64,000 nucleotides of DNA from JAPOXR01 sp963664715 (lineage in GTDB: Bacteria; Pseudomonadota; Alphaproteobacteria; Rhodobacterales; Rhodobacteraceae). The stretch covers positions 310,001 through 374,000 of the forward strand of contig CAXXUY010000002.1 of assembly GCA_963664715.2 (NCBI GenBank), written 5' to 3'. A program made the position numbers and the translations under genes. Within the stretch, counting starts at the first letter, position 1; each line of letters begins with the position of its first letter. This document shows positions 36,932-46,164 of the stretch, piece by piece. The notes under the pieces are model-generated. The model saw only the letters and a program-made list of their open reading frames with translations. It was not told where the DNA came from and made no database searches.

Positions 36932-37255
36932 CACCGCGAGCCGTGCGTGTGCATCCGCGAGGATGCATGCGAAGCGTCGGTAGCGGCGCGTGTGGCCGGG
37001 ATGATTGAGCATCGTAAAAGATATGATCCGGAGCGCCGAGGTCTTGTCATCGGCCGAAGGCAACACCTGCAGAACCGTCATGGCGAGGGTCTGCCGGGCT
37101 CCGCGTTGTCTGAGGAATCCAGGGACGCACGTACACCCCACATCGGGACTCGGGAGGGCTTCGATCTGCCCTGGCAGTCGTGCCGGGGCCGCGGAAGACA
37201 GGAGATAATCTGAATCGATGACGAACGGATTGAAGCAGTCGGATCCGGCCATAGT
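36857..37255 (+). mobile_element. 5' part of an older group II intron (outer intron, remnant)
   Basis: Begins with the GTGAC-type end and the domain I motif GTAGCCGGTGCAAGTCCGGC, followed by structured, non-coding sequence up to the apparent insertion of a second intron near 37256. The probable continuation is at 39281 onward, where the start of a different intron reverse transcriptase is found. No clear domain V could be recognised for it. Extent and pairing of the two parts are inferred. Confidence 0.5.
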
Positions 37256-37875
37256 GTGTGCTGGGCAGCGCCCGGATCAGGTGGGTTCAAGTCCCACTGG
37301 CGCTTGGGTAGGGGGCGCCATATCCAAAAGTGGGGGTAATTCCTCACTGGCCGGGGTGGGCCGATAAGCGAAGCCCTGAACGGGCACGAAGCCGGAAATG
37401 GCGGAGACAGCCAAGGGAGAAGCCAAGTTGGTTCACTGTCAGGAGACAACCGGAGGGCAGGGTGTCCACCGCGAGGTGGAATCTGAAGGGCTTGCGGAGA
37501 AGTACCGGGCCGTAATCGAGGGGGCTACCCCATGATGAATCGGTCGGCCAAAGACGGGGCAAGGTCGAGCCGGCACTATGGCGGCGAAGGCGTTCTTATC
37601 CACCCGTCGCACCAAGGTGTTTGCGGACGGCACGGTACGGAAGATCTGGATGTGACCCCAGGAGGGCTCGTTGCGTTCCCGGGTGGCACCGGGATAACGG
37701 CCCCTATAAGCCGAGAGGCGAAGTGGGAAAGGATGCGCGTCGAGCAATCGGACAACCGAATAGTACCTCAAGCCCGGCGAAAGCCGGGTGACCGCGCGAG
37801 CGGCGGCCGGGTGGGTCGGGGAAGTCGGTTGGCAGAGGTGGCTGGAGCGAGAAGGGGAATGAGAGAGTAAGGACC

Positions 37876-39186
37876 ATGACGCGGACAAGTTCCTTGAGTG
37901 AAAGACCCGGACATCATGGCCCGAGGAGACTTGTTCACTGGATCAATCCGGCGGGTGAGAGGAAGGTCCACTCATTGGTGGACAAGGTGTACAAGCGGAA
38001 GAACTTGGAGGTGGCTTGGGAGAAGGTGAAACGCAACCGAGGTGCCGGTGGCGTTGATGGAGAGGATTTGGCTGCGTTCGAGGCCTCGCTTGATGCGAAT
38101 CTTGATCGTCTGCACCGGGAACTGCGGGACGGAGAGTCTGTGCCGCAACCGGTTCTCCAACGCTTGATCCCCAAGGCGGGCCAGCCGGGGAAGTTTCGTC
38201 CTCCTGGTATCCCGACGATCTACGATCGGGTGTGCCAGCAGGCGCTGCTGAACCGTCTGGGACCGATCTTCGAACCGGTATTCGATGATGCCAACCACGG
38301 CTACCGGCAGGGGAGGTCCACCCACGGAGCACTACGCAGGATATGGAAGGAACTGGACGAGGGGTATGAGTGGGTTGTTGATGCGGACCTGAAGGATTTC
38401 TTCGGGTCCGTGGACCACGACAAACTCCTTGAACTCGTCAACCAGCGAGTGTCGGACGGCCGGGTTCTGGGCCTGCTCAGGCAGATGCTCACGGCTGGGG
38501 TGGTGGCCGACGGCAGGAGGCTGCCAACCGACCAGGGAACTCCACAGGGCGGCATTGTTTCGCCGCTTCTCAGTAATATCCTGCTGACCCCGTTTGATTG
38601 GGAAATGCGTCGACGTGGCTATCGGTTGACCCGGTATGCCGACGATTGGCTGATCACATGCCGCACACACGGGGAAGCCCGCGCGGCACTGGAGGAAGCC
38701 AGGCGGATACTGTTGAAGCTGGGCGTGAGCCTGAATGCCGGGAAGACCCGTGTTGTTCATGTGAAGTACGGGTTCGAGTTCCTTGGCGACAAGATCAAGC
38801 AGGGCAAGCGGCCTCTCCGGCTGCAAGCCTCGAAGATCAGGAGCGGGGTTCGCGGGGGAGCGCGTTACGCGTTTCCGCGTGCAAAATCCGTCCGGCACTT
38901 CAAGGACCAGATCCGCCAGCGTACCCGACGCAAAGCTCCTGTCAGTACGCAGGAGATGATCGACGAGATCAACCCGGTCATTCGGGGTTGGGGCCAATAC
39001 TATCGCAAGGCCCACCTCCGCAAGCTCTTCCACCAGCTTGACGGCTGGATCGTCAGGCGGCTTTGGTCGCATCGTCACAAGCGCTGGCGCAACACGGGCT
39101 GGAAACAGCTTCCGGAGCGCAAGCTCTGTGGCGAGTACGGGCTTGTACGCCTGATGTCTCTGGTTCCTTCCTTGAACCTTCGATGA
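37876..39186 (+). CDS. ltrA: group II intron reverse transcriptase/maturase
   Basis: 436 residues. RT domain with RGAGGVDGEDL (RT1), GKFRPPGIPTIYDRVCQQAL (RT2), DADLKDFFGSVDH (Asp170 region, RT3), GTPQGGIVSPLLSNI (RT4, 221-226) and catalytic YADD (254-257, RT5), then the maturase/X domain with INPVIRGWGQYYRKAH and WIVRRLWSHRHKRWR. It ends soon after the X domain, so there is no HNH endonuclease domain. All catalytic aspartates are present, so the protein should be active. ATG at 37876 follows GAGAGTAAGG. Confidence 0.95.
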   Translation: MTRTSSLSERPGHHGPRRLVHWINPAGERKVHSLVDKVYKRKNLEVAWEKVKRNRGAGGVDGEDLAAFEASLDANLDRLHRELRDGESVPQPVLQRLIPKAGQPGKFRPPGIPTIYDRVCQQALLNRLGPIFEPVFDDANHGYRQGRSTHGALRRIWKELDEGYEWVVDADLKDFFGSVDHDKLLELVNQRVSDGRVLGLLRQMLTAGVVADGRRLPTDQGTPQGGIVSPLLSNILLTPFDWEMRRRGYRLTRYADDWLITCRTHGEARAALEEARRILLKLGVSLNAGKTRVVHVKYGFEFLGDKIKQGKRPLRLQASKIRSGVRGGARYAFPRAKSVRHFKDQIRQRTRRKAPVSTQEMIDEINPVIRGWGQYYRKAHLRKLFHQLDGWIVRRLWSHRHKRWRNTGWKQLPERKLCGEYGLVRLMSLVPSLNLR

Positions 39187-39200
39187 GACACCTTTGTGAA

Positions 39201-39231
39201 AGCGGCTTACGGGAAAACCGTACGGGCCGTT
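39201..39231 (+). ncRNA. group II intron domain V
   Basis: Catalytic hairpin: lower stem AGCGGC pairs with GCCGTT including the A-U, G-U, C-G triad AGC; then TACGG pairs with CCGTA around a GAAAA loop, with the expected two-base bulge CG (39223-39224) on the 3' side. This is the textbook domain V shape and lies 15 nt after the reverse transcriptase stop. Confidence 0.85.
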
Positions 39232-39398
39232 TGTGCGGCGGACGGAGGCCAGCCCCGCGGGGCGCCTCCTCCGACCCGACACCGGTGAGGTCGGCGAACA
39301 AGGGAAGGTCCGTTCCTGCGGAGCCGATGGAGGGAAGGGCTGGAACCAGGGGGAATCCGTGCGGCCAAAGCATGCACCGGACACAGGGCCGGGATCGC

Positions 39399-39623
39399 AT
39401 GTCACGGGCGGCCGAGCGGATACGGCAAGCAGCCAGGAGGAAACCGAAGGAGAAGCTCACTGCGCTCCTGCACCATGTGACAACGGACGTGCTCGAAGCG
39501 TCCTGTTTCATGTTGAAAAGGAACGCGGCGGCAGGCGTGGACGGGGTGACGTGGAAGGAATACGGGAACGGGCTGGAAGAGCGTTTGCCCGGCCTGCACG
39601 ATCGCGTTCACAGCGGGGCGTAG
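39399..39623 (+). pseudogene. N-terminal fragment of a second group II intron reverse transcriptase
   Basis: Starts MSRAAERIRQAARRKPKE and continues TALLHHVTTDVLEASCF, NAAAGVDGVTWKEY and GLHDRVHSGA, clearly the first about 75 residues of a different LtrA-type protein (RT0/RT1). A TAG at 39621-39623 stands where family members have a tyrosine codon, because the frame continues RALPSRR for a few codons after it. Similarity then ends by about 39675. The preceding 39281-39398 looks like intron RNA leading into that ORF. Likely the 3' part of the outer intron. Confidence 0.8.
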
Positions 39624-39840
39624 CGGGCGCTTCCGTCCCGGCGGACGGCTATCCGCGCGGGCCATTCTTTCTTGGTTAACCTGAACCCGGTCGAATAGAC
39701 ACGAGCCACAATGAGGGCAATCACAATCCCTGCGATCCGCACACTATCCTGAACCAGCTGCTGGAAAACTGCTCTGCCTGGGAAAGAAGACAGCCCGGGT
39801 ATCCCGGACCAATCCGGTTTCCAGGAAAATCGGCGTCGGC

Positions 39841-40851
39841 CTAATCCGGGAAATCTACCGCGCTGCGCGACAACTCAATCCGGGAAACAACAGTCGCACA
39901 GGCGGCAGGCCGACCGTCCAGCAAATAGGCAGCGACAGCCTGACCGACCTCGCACGGCAGCGGCATGAGATCGCGGTGGTTGCCCTTGCCGGAAACCGTG
40001 GCGACACCTCTGGTCCAGTCCACGTCATCGAGCGGCAATCGGATGACTTCGCAAGCCCGCAGACCCAGCCGAGCCAGGAGCAACAAGATGGCGAGGTCGC
40101 GCCGCCCAACCGCGGAACCGCGGTCACAACTCTCCAGGAGCGCGTCGACCTCGTTCGGTGCAAGGGCCTTTGGCAGGCCGGAGAGGCGCCAGTTGGGAAC
40201 CCCCGGTATGGCGCCAGCGATATCCGTGGCAATGTCTCCACGCTGGTAAAGATAACGGAGAAAACACCGCAAGGCGCAGACCACGACCTTCGCCCGCCCG
40301 GGGCTGACCTTCTCGCAGGAACGGCAGATGAACTCCTTGACATCATCGAGAGTCAGCGCTCCGAGGTCGAGGGCGTGTGTCGGAAACCGGTCACCGAGAA
40401 AGGCGTGTACGACCCAGAGACGATCCTTGATGGTGACAGGGCTCAATCCCCGGTCGTCACGCAAGAATCTCTCATACCGGCTTTCGATCTGCGCGGCCAG
40501 AGAGACACGGCTCTTCTGACCGGCCTCTTCGGGAGTGAGACAGTGGATTGCACGCAGCCAAACCAGCAACTGACGCCCTGTAGTCGGCGCACCCTGAGGC
40601 CGCTCTCCGGGCTCTCCGAACCACGCATCAACCAGCGCCGCGTCCGGAAGATCAAGTTGCCGTTCCTCAAGCCAGCCGTTGAACGCGCGCACCAGGCGCA
40701 GCTTGGCTTGCCGCGTGCTCGCCGCATACCCTTGGTCTGCGAGCCAGGAGTCGAAACCGTCCAGGTGCGGCGCGAGGGGGCCACGTGCCCCCGATGATTC
40801 CCCACATTGGGGAACAAACACAATTGATGACATTTGCATTCTCCGTTGCAA
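39841..40851 (-). pseudogene. tyrosine recombinase/integrase, C-terminally truncated
   Basis: About 336 residues. N-terminal SAM-like core-binding region (FDSWLADQGYAASTRQAKLRLVRAFNGWL), then the catalytic domain start with DLAILLLLARLGLRACEVIRL (first catalytic Arg) and VSGKGNHRDLMPLP (beta-strand Lys). After AYLLDGRPAACAT the family pattern stops; the HxxR box, the second His/Trp and the nucleophilic Tyr are all missing and the frame ends 15 residues later. It is therefore most likely dead. It marks this patch as a former integrative element end. 39680-39840, to its 3' side, shows nothing recognisable. Confidence 0.75.
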
Positions 40852-40943
40852 GCGTCGGCAGAAGTGCCGACCAGAGCATGCATATTGCGATTATTCCGGA
40901 AAATCCGCTCGCAAGTGCCGCGTAGACGCATCAATCAGGCGGG

Positions 40944-40969
40944 ATCCAGAATAATCCAGAATCCAGAAT
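40944..40969. repeat. three near-tandem copies of ATCCAGAAT
   Basis: ATCCAGAAT at 40944, 40954 and 40961 (the last two overlap by two bases), about 95 bp upstream of the integrase start. Short repeats at this place often form arm-type or core recombinase sites, but no second copy elsewhere was found to define an att pair. Confidence 0.35.
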
Positions 40970-41447
40970 AACGGATCTCTGCGGGGGGCGGCGGGTAACC
41001 GACGTTCCTACCGCGACAGTGAGGCATTGCAGGCAGATTGGTATGGCGACTCTTGGTTGTCTTGAGCGGATTGCTGGCCAGTCGCTTCCTTCCGGTGCCA
41101 GGCGCTGCATGATTGCGAATGTCAGGGTCTCGGGTGCTTGACCGGAAGGTGTCGCGCAGTCATTTGAAGAAGGGGCAAGTCAGACTGCCGGGATCAATTA
41201 CGGCTTGTCCGCCAATTCGGGCCACGATCCGGAGTCCGCTGTCCCTCGCCATGCCGGCGATTTGCCGAATGCCTCCGAACGGAAGCGGTGTGCGCCGAAG
41301 CGCTCTGAGTTTCACGACATGTTGCCGTCTGCAATTCGCCTGCCTGCCCATCACTGAATCATGACTATACAAATCCTGACAATCCTGTATCCTGTATGAA
41401 ATTCGACCGTGAAGAGTCGAGATGTCGAGTAGTAACAGGCCAGCAAA
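40970..41447. other. leader region of the second dcw segment
   Basis: No supported gene. Contains the right boundary of the 22.9-kb insert and must hold whatever promoter drives ftsW-ftsA now that these genes are cut off from mraZ-murD. A run near 41370-41402 (ACTATACAAATCCTGACAATCCTGTATCCTGTATG) holds ATCCTG three times and is the most AT-rich part; no convincing -35/-10 pair was seen. Confidence 0.3.
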
Positions 41448-42614
41448 ATGACTGACGCGATTCATGGCATTCAGGCCATGCGGGGACCAGGACCCATTCT
41501 GCCGCGATGGCTGCAGACGGTTGACCAGTACGTACTGGTTTCCGTCATGTTGCTGTTTTCCATAGGATTGCTGCTTGGCATGGCAGCCTCGCCAGTGATC
41601 GCCGAGAAAACTGGCACGGGCACGTTTACCTTTGTGTTCAAGCAGGCGGCATTTGGCGCATTGGCACTCGGGGTGATGGTCGCCATTTCGGCCTTGCCGG
41701 TGAAGTATGTGCGCCGGCTTGGATTTACAGTTTTCGCTGTCTCGTTTGTCGGAATGCTGCTGCTGCCATTTTTCGGAACCGATTTTGGAAAGGGAGCCAC
41801 CCGGTGGTATTCGCTCGGTTTCGGGTCTGTCCAGCCATCCGAGTTCCTGAAACCCGGTTTCATATTGGTCTCGGCATGGCTGCTCGCCGGTTCAATGCAG
41901 CGTGATGGTCCGCCAGGCGTAACCGTCTCCGGTACGATGGCCTTGTTGATTGCTTGTCTGCTTGCAATTCAACCGGATTTTGGTCAGGCGAGCCTCGTTC
42001 TGTTTTCCTGGCTTGTCATGTTTTTTGCGTCGGGGGCGTCAATCGCGTTGCTGATGGCAATTGTCGGTTTCCTGTTGTTGGCCGGACTGGCCGCATACAA
42101 CCATTCAGAACACCTGGCTGGTCGAATTGACGCATACATAACGGGCATGGTTGAAGCAAATTCCCAGCTGGATTTCTCGATCAGCGCCATTCAGGAGGGT
42201 GGATGGCTCGGTGTGGGAATAGGCAAGGGAACGATCAAGTACAGCCTCCCCGACGGCCACACTGACTTCATCGTGGCAGTCGGCGCCGAGGAGTACGGAC
42301 TCATCCTGGTATTGCTTATCGTGTTTCTCTTTGCGTTCATTTCGATCAGGTCCCTGCTGCTGATTTCCAAGAAGCGAGATCCGTTCAAGCGGCTGGCAGG
42401 CACGGGGCTCGCAATGCTGTTCGGCATTCAGGCATTCATCAACATAGGTGTATCCATCAGCCTGCTACCGGCAAAGGGGCTGACGCTGCCATTCATTTCC
42501 TATGGCGGCTCTTCCGTAATCTCGGTCGGAATCCTGCTTGGAATGCTTCTGGCGCTCACCCGCGTCGAACCGGCAGAGTTGACTGGTCAAGAGCTTGAAT
42601 TTCGTACCATTTGA
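41448..42614 (+). CDS. ftsW: septal peptidoglycan glycosyltransferase FtsW
   Basis: SEDS-family polytopic membrane protein that polymerises lipid II at the septum with FtsI. 388 residues, about ten helices. Family motifs: WYSLGFGSVQPSEFLKP, LLAIQPDFGQASLV, GWLGVGIGKGTIKYSLPDGHTDFIVAVGAEEYG, and GISLLPAKGLTLPFISYGGSS-like VSISLLPAKGLTLPFISYGG. Complete. First gene after the insert. Confidence 0.97.
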   Translation: MTDAIHGIQAMRGPGPILPRWLQTVDQYVLVSVMLLFSIGLLLGMAASPVIAEKTGTGTFTFVFKQAAFGALALGVMVAISALPVKYVRRLGFTVFAVSFVGMLLLPFFGTDFGKGATRWYSLGFGSVQPSEFLKPGFILVSAWLLAGSMQRDGPPGVTVSGTMALLIACLLAIQPDFGQASLVLFSWLVMFFASGASIALLMAIVGFLLLAGLAAYNHSEHLAGRIDAYITGMVEANSQLDFSISAIQEGGWLGVGIGKGTIKYSLPDGHTDFIVAVGAEEYGLILVLLIVFLFAFISIRSLLLISKKRDPFKRLAGTGLAMLFGIQAFINIGVSISLLPAKGLTLPFISYGGSSVISVGILLGMLLALTRVEPAELTGQELEFRTI

Positions 42615-42628
42615 CCAGGACGCCGGTG

Positions 42629-43732
42629 ATGCAGGCTTCGGCAAAACGAACAGTAGTACTTGCTGCAGGAGGAACAGGCGGGCACGTCTTTCCTGCCCAG
42701 GCACTAGGCGAGAAGATGCTGGCCAAGGGGTGGAATGTAGAACTTTGGACCGATAGCCGGGGAATGAGGTTTGTCGGTGGATTTCCCAAGGGAATTACGA
42801 TCAGGACGATTCCTGCGGCGACACTCTCGCGGGGAAACGGCCTAGAACGAATAGCTGCTCCAATTCGCATTCTATTCGGGATTCTGTTCGCCTGCGTCAA
42901 GGTTTGGCAGACGAGACCTGCGGTCGTCGCCGGCTTTGGCGGATATCCTGCCTTTCCACCTGTGGTTGCCGCATGGTTGACGGGGATTCCCCGCCTCATC
43001 CACGAACAGAACGGAATTCTCGGAAAGGCCAACCGGCTGCTCGCAGCACGTGTTGACACGATCGCCTGCGGGGCAGTGTCTACGTCTCTTCCGGAGGGAG
43101 TCGTGTCAGTCAACACCGGAAACCCCGTTCGGGCAGATGTGGCGGCACATGCATGTGCACCGTATGAATGGCCCTCGTACGGCCCGGTCAAGATCCTCGT
43201 GATTGGTGGCAGCCAAGGGGCACGAGTTCTTGACAGCTACGTTCCGCCGGCGATTGCCCGACTCAATGACAACATCAGATCCCGCGTCTTCGTGAGCCAG
43301 CAGGTTGGCAAGTGCCAGACGGCCATTGTGGAGAGGTTCTACGAAGAAGCCGGTATCAGCTGCGACGTCCGCCAGTTCTTCGAGGACGTACCGGACCAGA
43401 TTGCGAGAGCTCACATAGTCGTGTCCAGAGCGGGCGCATCCGCTGTTGCTGAAATCGCAACAATCGGAAGGCCGGCAATTCTGATTCCATACGCGGCTGC
43501 AGCAAATGATCACCAGACGGCAAATGCGGCCGGACTTGTCGGGGCAGGAGCGGCCGTGCAGGTCAATGAGTTGGAAATCACTGCAGAGTTACTATCTGCC
43601 AAGCTGAAAGAGATCATTGAAAATCCGGATGGAGCAATCCGGATGGCGGCTGCGGCCAGGAACACTGCACGACCAGACGCGGCAGAACGACTTGCGCAAC
43701 TAGTCGGAGAACTCGCGGGAGGAACGGAATAG
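42629..43732 (+). CDS. murG: lipid II synthase MurG (GlcNAc transferase)
   Basis: Membrane-associated GT28 enzyme adding GlcNAc to lipid I. 367 residues from ATG 42629, chosen for AGGA nine bases upstream; an in-frame TTG at 42611 overlapping the ftsW stop would add six residues. Signatures: VVLAAGGTGGHVFPAQAL, VAGFGGYPAFPPVVAA, IHEQNGILGKANRLLA, VIGGSQGARVLD and SRAGASAVAEIATIGRPAILIPY. One base before murC. Confidence 0.96.
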   Translation: MQASAKRTVVLAAGGTGGHVFPAQALGEKMLAKGWNVELWTDSRGMRFVGGFPKGITIRTIPAATLSRGNGLERIAAPIRILFGILFACVKVWQTRPAVVAGFGGYPAFPPVVAAWLTGIPRLIHEQNGILGKANRLLAARVDTIACGAVSTSLPEGVVSVNTGNPVRADVAAHACAPYEWPSYGPVKILVIGGSQGARVLDSYVPPAIARLNDNIRSRVFVSQQVGKCQTAIVERFYEEAGISCDVRQFFEDVPDQIARAHIVVSRAGASAVAEIATIGRPAILIPYAAAANDHQTANAAGLVGAGAAVQVNELEITAELLSAKLKEIIENPDGAIRMAAAARNTARPDAAERLAQLVGELAGGTE

Positions 43733-43733
43733 G

Positions 43734-45158
43734 ATGTCTCCGCCCACCAAGATACCGATTCGGGTCGGGCCGGTGCATTTCATCGGTATCGGTGGTATTG
43801 GAATGTCAGGTATTGCCGAAGTGCTGCTGGACCACGGCTACCAGGTGCAGGGGTCTGATCTATCCGATACCCCGATCACCAGGAGGCTGGAAAAGCTCGG
43901 GGCAGTAGTCTTCAGCGGTCACTCCGCAGCGAACCTCGCCGGTGCTGATGTCGCGGTCGTGTCATCTGCCATCAGAGATACCAATCCGGAACTGAGGGAG
44001 GCGCGGAGAATCGGAATTCCGATTGTCAGACGAGCGGAAATGCTCGCTGAATTGATGCGCCTCAAGTCGAATGTCGCGGTCGCGGGTACACATGGCAAGA
44101 CGACTACGACCACACTCGTTGCAACCTTGCTCGAGCATGGGGGTTTGGATCCGACGGTCGTGAATGGCGGGATCATCCGCGCCTATGAATCAAATGCTCG
44201 TCGAGGTTCCGGAGAATGGATGGTCGTTGAAGCAGACGAAAGCGACGGAACATTCGTCAAGTTGCCGGCAACCGTCGCCGTCGTTACGAACATTGATCCT
44301 GAACATCTTGATTACTATGGCAGTTTCGAGAATCTCAAGGCGGCGTTCATGTCATTTGTCGCAAATGTTCCATTCTATGGATTCGCGGTGTGCTGCACGG
44401 ACCATCCGGAGGTGCAAGCTCTTGCCGGTCATACAACTGACAGGAGAATCGTGTCATATGGCTTCAATGCACAAGCCGACGTGCGCGGCTTGAACGTCAG
44501 ACCCGATGGCCTCGGAGTGAAGTTCGACGTGTCTTTCCGGCAGGACGGAACAGTGCTCGAATCCTGCAGTCTACCGATGCCGGGTGAGCACAACGTTCTC
44601 AATGCGCTGGCAGCCGTTGCCGTCGCTCGGGGACTTGGCCTGGGCATGCCTTCAATAAAGTCCGGATTGGCGGCATTTTCGGGGGTTGGAAGAAGGTTCA
44701 CCCGAACAGGGGAGGTGGGTGGCGTGGCCGTCGTCGACGACTACGCCCATCATCCCGTTGAGATTGCCGCTGTGATCAAGGCGGCCCGGCAAGTGACATC
44801 GGGCCGTGTCATTGCCATACATCAACCACACAGGTTCTCACGGTTATCCAATCTTTTCGAGGAGTTCTGTGGATGCTTTAAAGAAGCGGACATGGTCGGG
44901 ATTTGTGATGTCTATGCTGCAGGCGAGGATCCGGTTCCAGGTGCCGACCGGGACTCGCTGGTGGACGGCCTTCGACGATTTGGACAGAAGGAGGTATTTG
45001 CCTTCTCGGAATCGGATGGGCTGCTGGAATTGGTGGCACGGCACTCTCGACCAGGAGACCTCGTGCTGTGCATGGGAGCGGGCTCAATTTCCACTTGGGC
45101 AAACGAGCTCCCTGCACGACTGCTTCAAGAGAGTGACGTAGGACCGGCAGATGAATAG
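43734..45158 (+). CDS. murC: UDP-MurNAc:L-alanine ligase
   Basis: First Mur ligase of the stem peptide. 474 residues. N-terminal HFIGIGGIGMSGIAE, ATP loop GTHGKTTTT (about 120), EADESDGTFVKL, DDYAHHPVEIAAVI and QPHRFSRL are diagnostic. Its end overlaps murB by 8 nt. Confidence 0.97.
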   Translation: MSPPTKIPIRVGPVHFIGIGGIGMSGIAEVLLDHGYQVQGSDLSDTPITRRLEKLGAVVFSGHSAANLAGADVAVVSSAIRDTNPELREARRIGIPIVRRAEMLAELMRLKSNVAVAGTHGKTTTTTLVATLLEHGGLDPTVVNGGIIRAYESNARRGSGEWMVVEADESDGTFVKLPATVAVVTNIDPEHLDYYGSFENLKAAFMSFVANVPFYGFAVCCTDHPEVQALAGHTTDRRIVSYGFNAQADVRGLNVRPDGLGVKFDVSFRQDGTVLESCSLPMPGEHNVLNALAAVAVARGLGLGMPSIKSGLAAFSGVGRRFTRTGEVGGVAVVDDYAHHPVEIAAVIKAARQVTSGRVIAIHQPHRFSRLSNLFEEFCGCFKEADMVGICDVYAAGEDPVPGADRDSLVDGLRRFGQKEVFAFSESDGLLELVARHSRPGDLVLCMGAGSISTWANELPARLLQESDVGPADE

Positions 45159-46089
45159 CACGGCTGAAAACGGCCGTGATGAATTGCCTCCTTGCCGCGG
45201 CAGAATCATGACTGGCAAGCTGCTGGCGGAATTGACTTGGCTTCGCGTCGGCGGGCCCGCGGAATGGCTGTTTCAGCCCGAAGATGCCGAGGATCTCGCG
45301 AGTTTCGTGAAGAAGCTGAGTCCGGCCGTGCCGTTATTCGTGCTCGGAGCAGGTTCCAATCTGATCGTGAGGGACGGGGGCATGCCCGGGGTGGTCATCA
45401 GGCTCGGCAGGCAATTCGGTTACGTCAGCATAGAGGGCCAAACCGTAAGGGTTGGCGCGGCAGCCCTTGACTCGCGTGTTGCCGTGAAAGCGGCGGACGC
45501 CGGCCTTGACCTTACGTTCCTGCGTACGATCCCGGGTACGATCGGGGGGGCCGTGCGCATGAATGCAGGATGTTACGGGACATATTTCGGAGACTTATGC
45601 CAGCAGGTGACGATCGTGACGAGGAGTGGCGAAATCGCGACCATCGGCAATCGACAAATCGGGTTCAGATACCGGGGGTGCAGACTCCCGGCTGATTCCG
45701 TGGTCGTCGAAGCTGTCCTTGAATGCCGTCAGGACGAATCCGCCGAACTGGTCAATCGAATGGAATCGCAAATTGCATACCGGAATGAAACCCAGCCGAC
45801 GAAAATCAGGACTGCCGGATCAACTTTCAGAAACCCTTCGGGACATTCCTCGGGAGGCCAACTCGACATAGACCATACCATGAAGGCCTGGAAACTCATC
45901 GATGATGCCGGAATGCGAGGTGCCAGGCGAGGAAATGCAGTCATGTCCACGAAACACCCGAATTTCCTTGTCAACGAAGGTGGCGCAACTGCAACAGACC
46001 TCGAAGAACTTGGAGAAGAAGTTCGGGCCCGAGTATTGGAAAATTCTGGAATTGAACTAGAATGGGAGATTCTCAGGGTTGGCAAATAA
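45151..46089 (+). CDS. murB: UDP-N-acetylenolpyruvoylglucosamine reductase
   Basis: FAD/NADPH enzyme completing UDP-MurNAc. 312 residues. FAD-binding part LTWLRVGGPAEWLFQPEDAEDLASF, LGAGSNLIVRDGG, TIPGTIGGAVRMNAGCYG; catalytic serine region AGSTFRNPSG and C-terminal STKHPNFLVNEGGATATDL. Length and lack of an extra C-terminal loop fit type II MurB. Followed by 75 bp without a gene. Confidence 0.95.
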   Translation: MNSTAENGRDELPPCRGRIMTGKLLAELTWLRVGGPAEWLFQPEDAEDLASFVKKLSPAVPLFVLGAGSNLIVRDGGMPGVVIRLGRQFGYVSIEGQTVRVGAAALDSRVAVKAADAGLDLTFLRTIPGTIGGAVRMNAGCYGTYFGDLCQQVTIVTRSGEIATIGNRQIGFRYRGCRLPADSVVVEAVLECRQDESAELVNRMESQIAYRNETQPTKIRTAGSTFRNPSGHSSGGQLDIDHTMKAWKLIDDAGMRGARRGNAVMSTKHPNFLVNEGGATATDLEELGEEVRARVLENSGIELEWEILRVGK

Positions 46090-46164
46090 CTCCAAACAAT
46101 CGGGAATTGAGCTAATCTGATACCCGGGCAGAACTGCCGGGTGAGTGTTGATACGGAGCGAGGC

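Larger units (their letters stand above)
37256..39280 (+). mobile_element. group II intron with intact maturase (inner intron)
   Basis: Proposed 5' end GTGTGC at 37256, followed by conserved domain I elements (GGTTCAAGTCCCACTGG about 37284, then GATAAGCGAAGCCC about 37370), about 600 nt of structured RNA, the reverse transcriptase ORF (37876-39186), domain V (39201-39231) and a GC-rich domain VI-like hairpin (39244-39269) before an end near 39280. Total about 2.0 kb, normal for a bacterial group II intron. Exact ends were not confirmed by exon alignment. It appears inserted into an older intron. Confidence 0.75.

Noticed and set aside
36791..37252. 153-codon minus-strand frame over the intron 5' segment
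   Set aside because: Part of it (KVVADHSFLPDLHRLPQH) repeats in translation at 35343 on the plus strand, but this reflects the inverted intron RNA segment, not a conserved protein.
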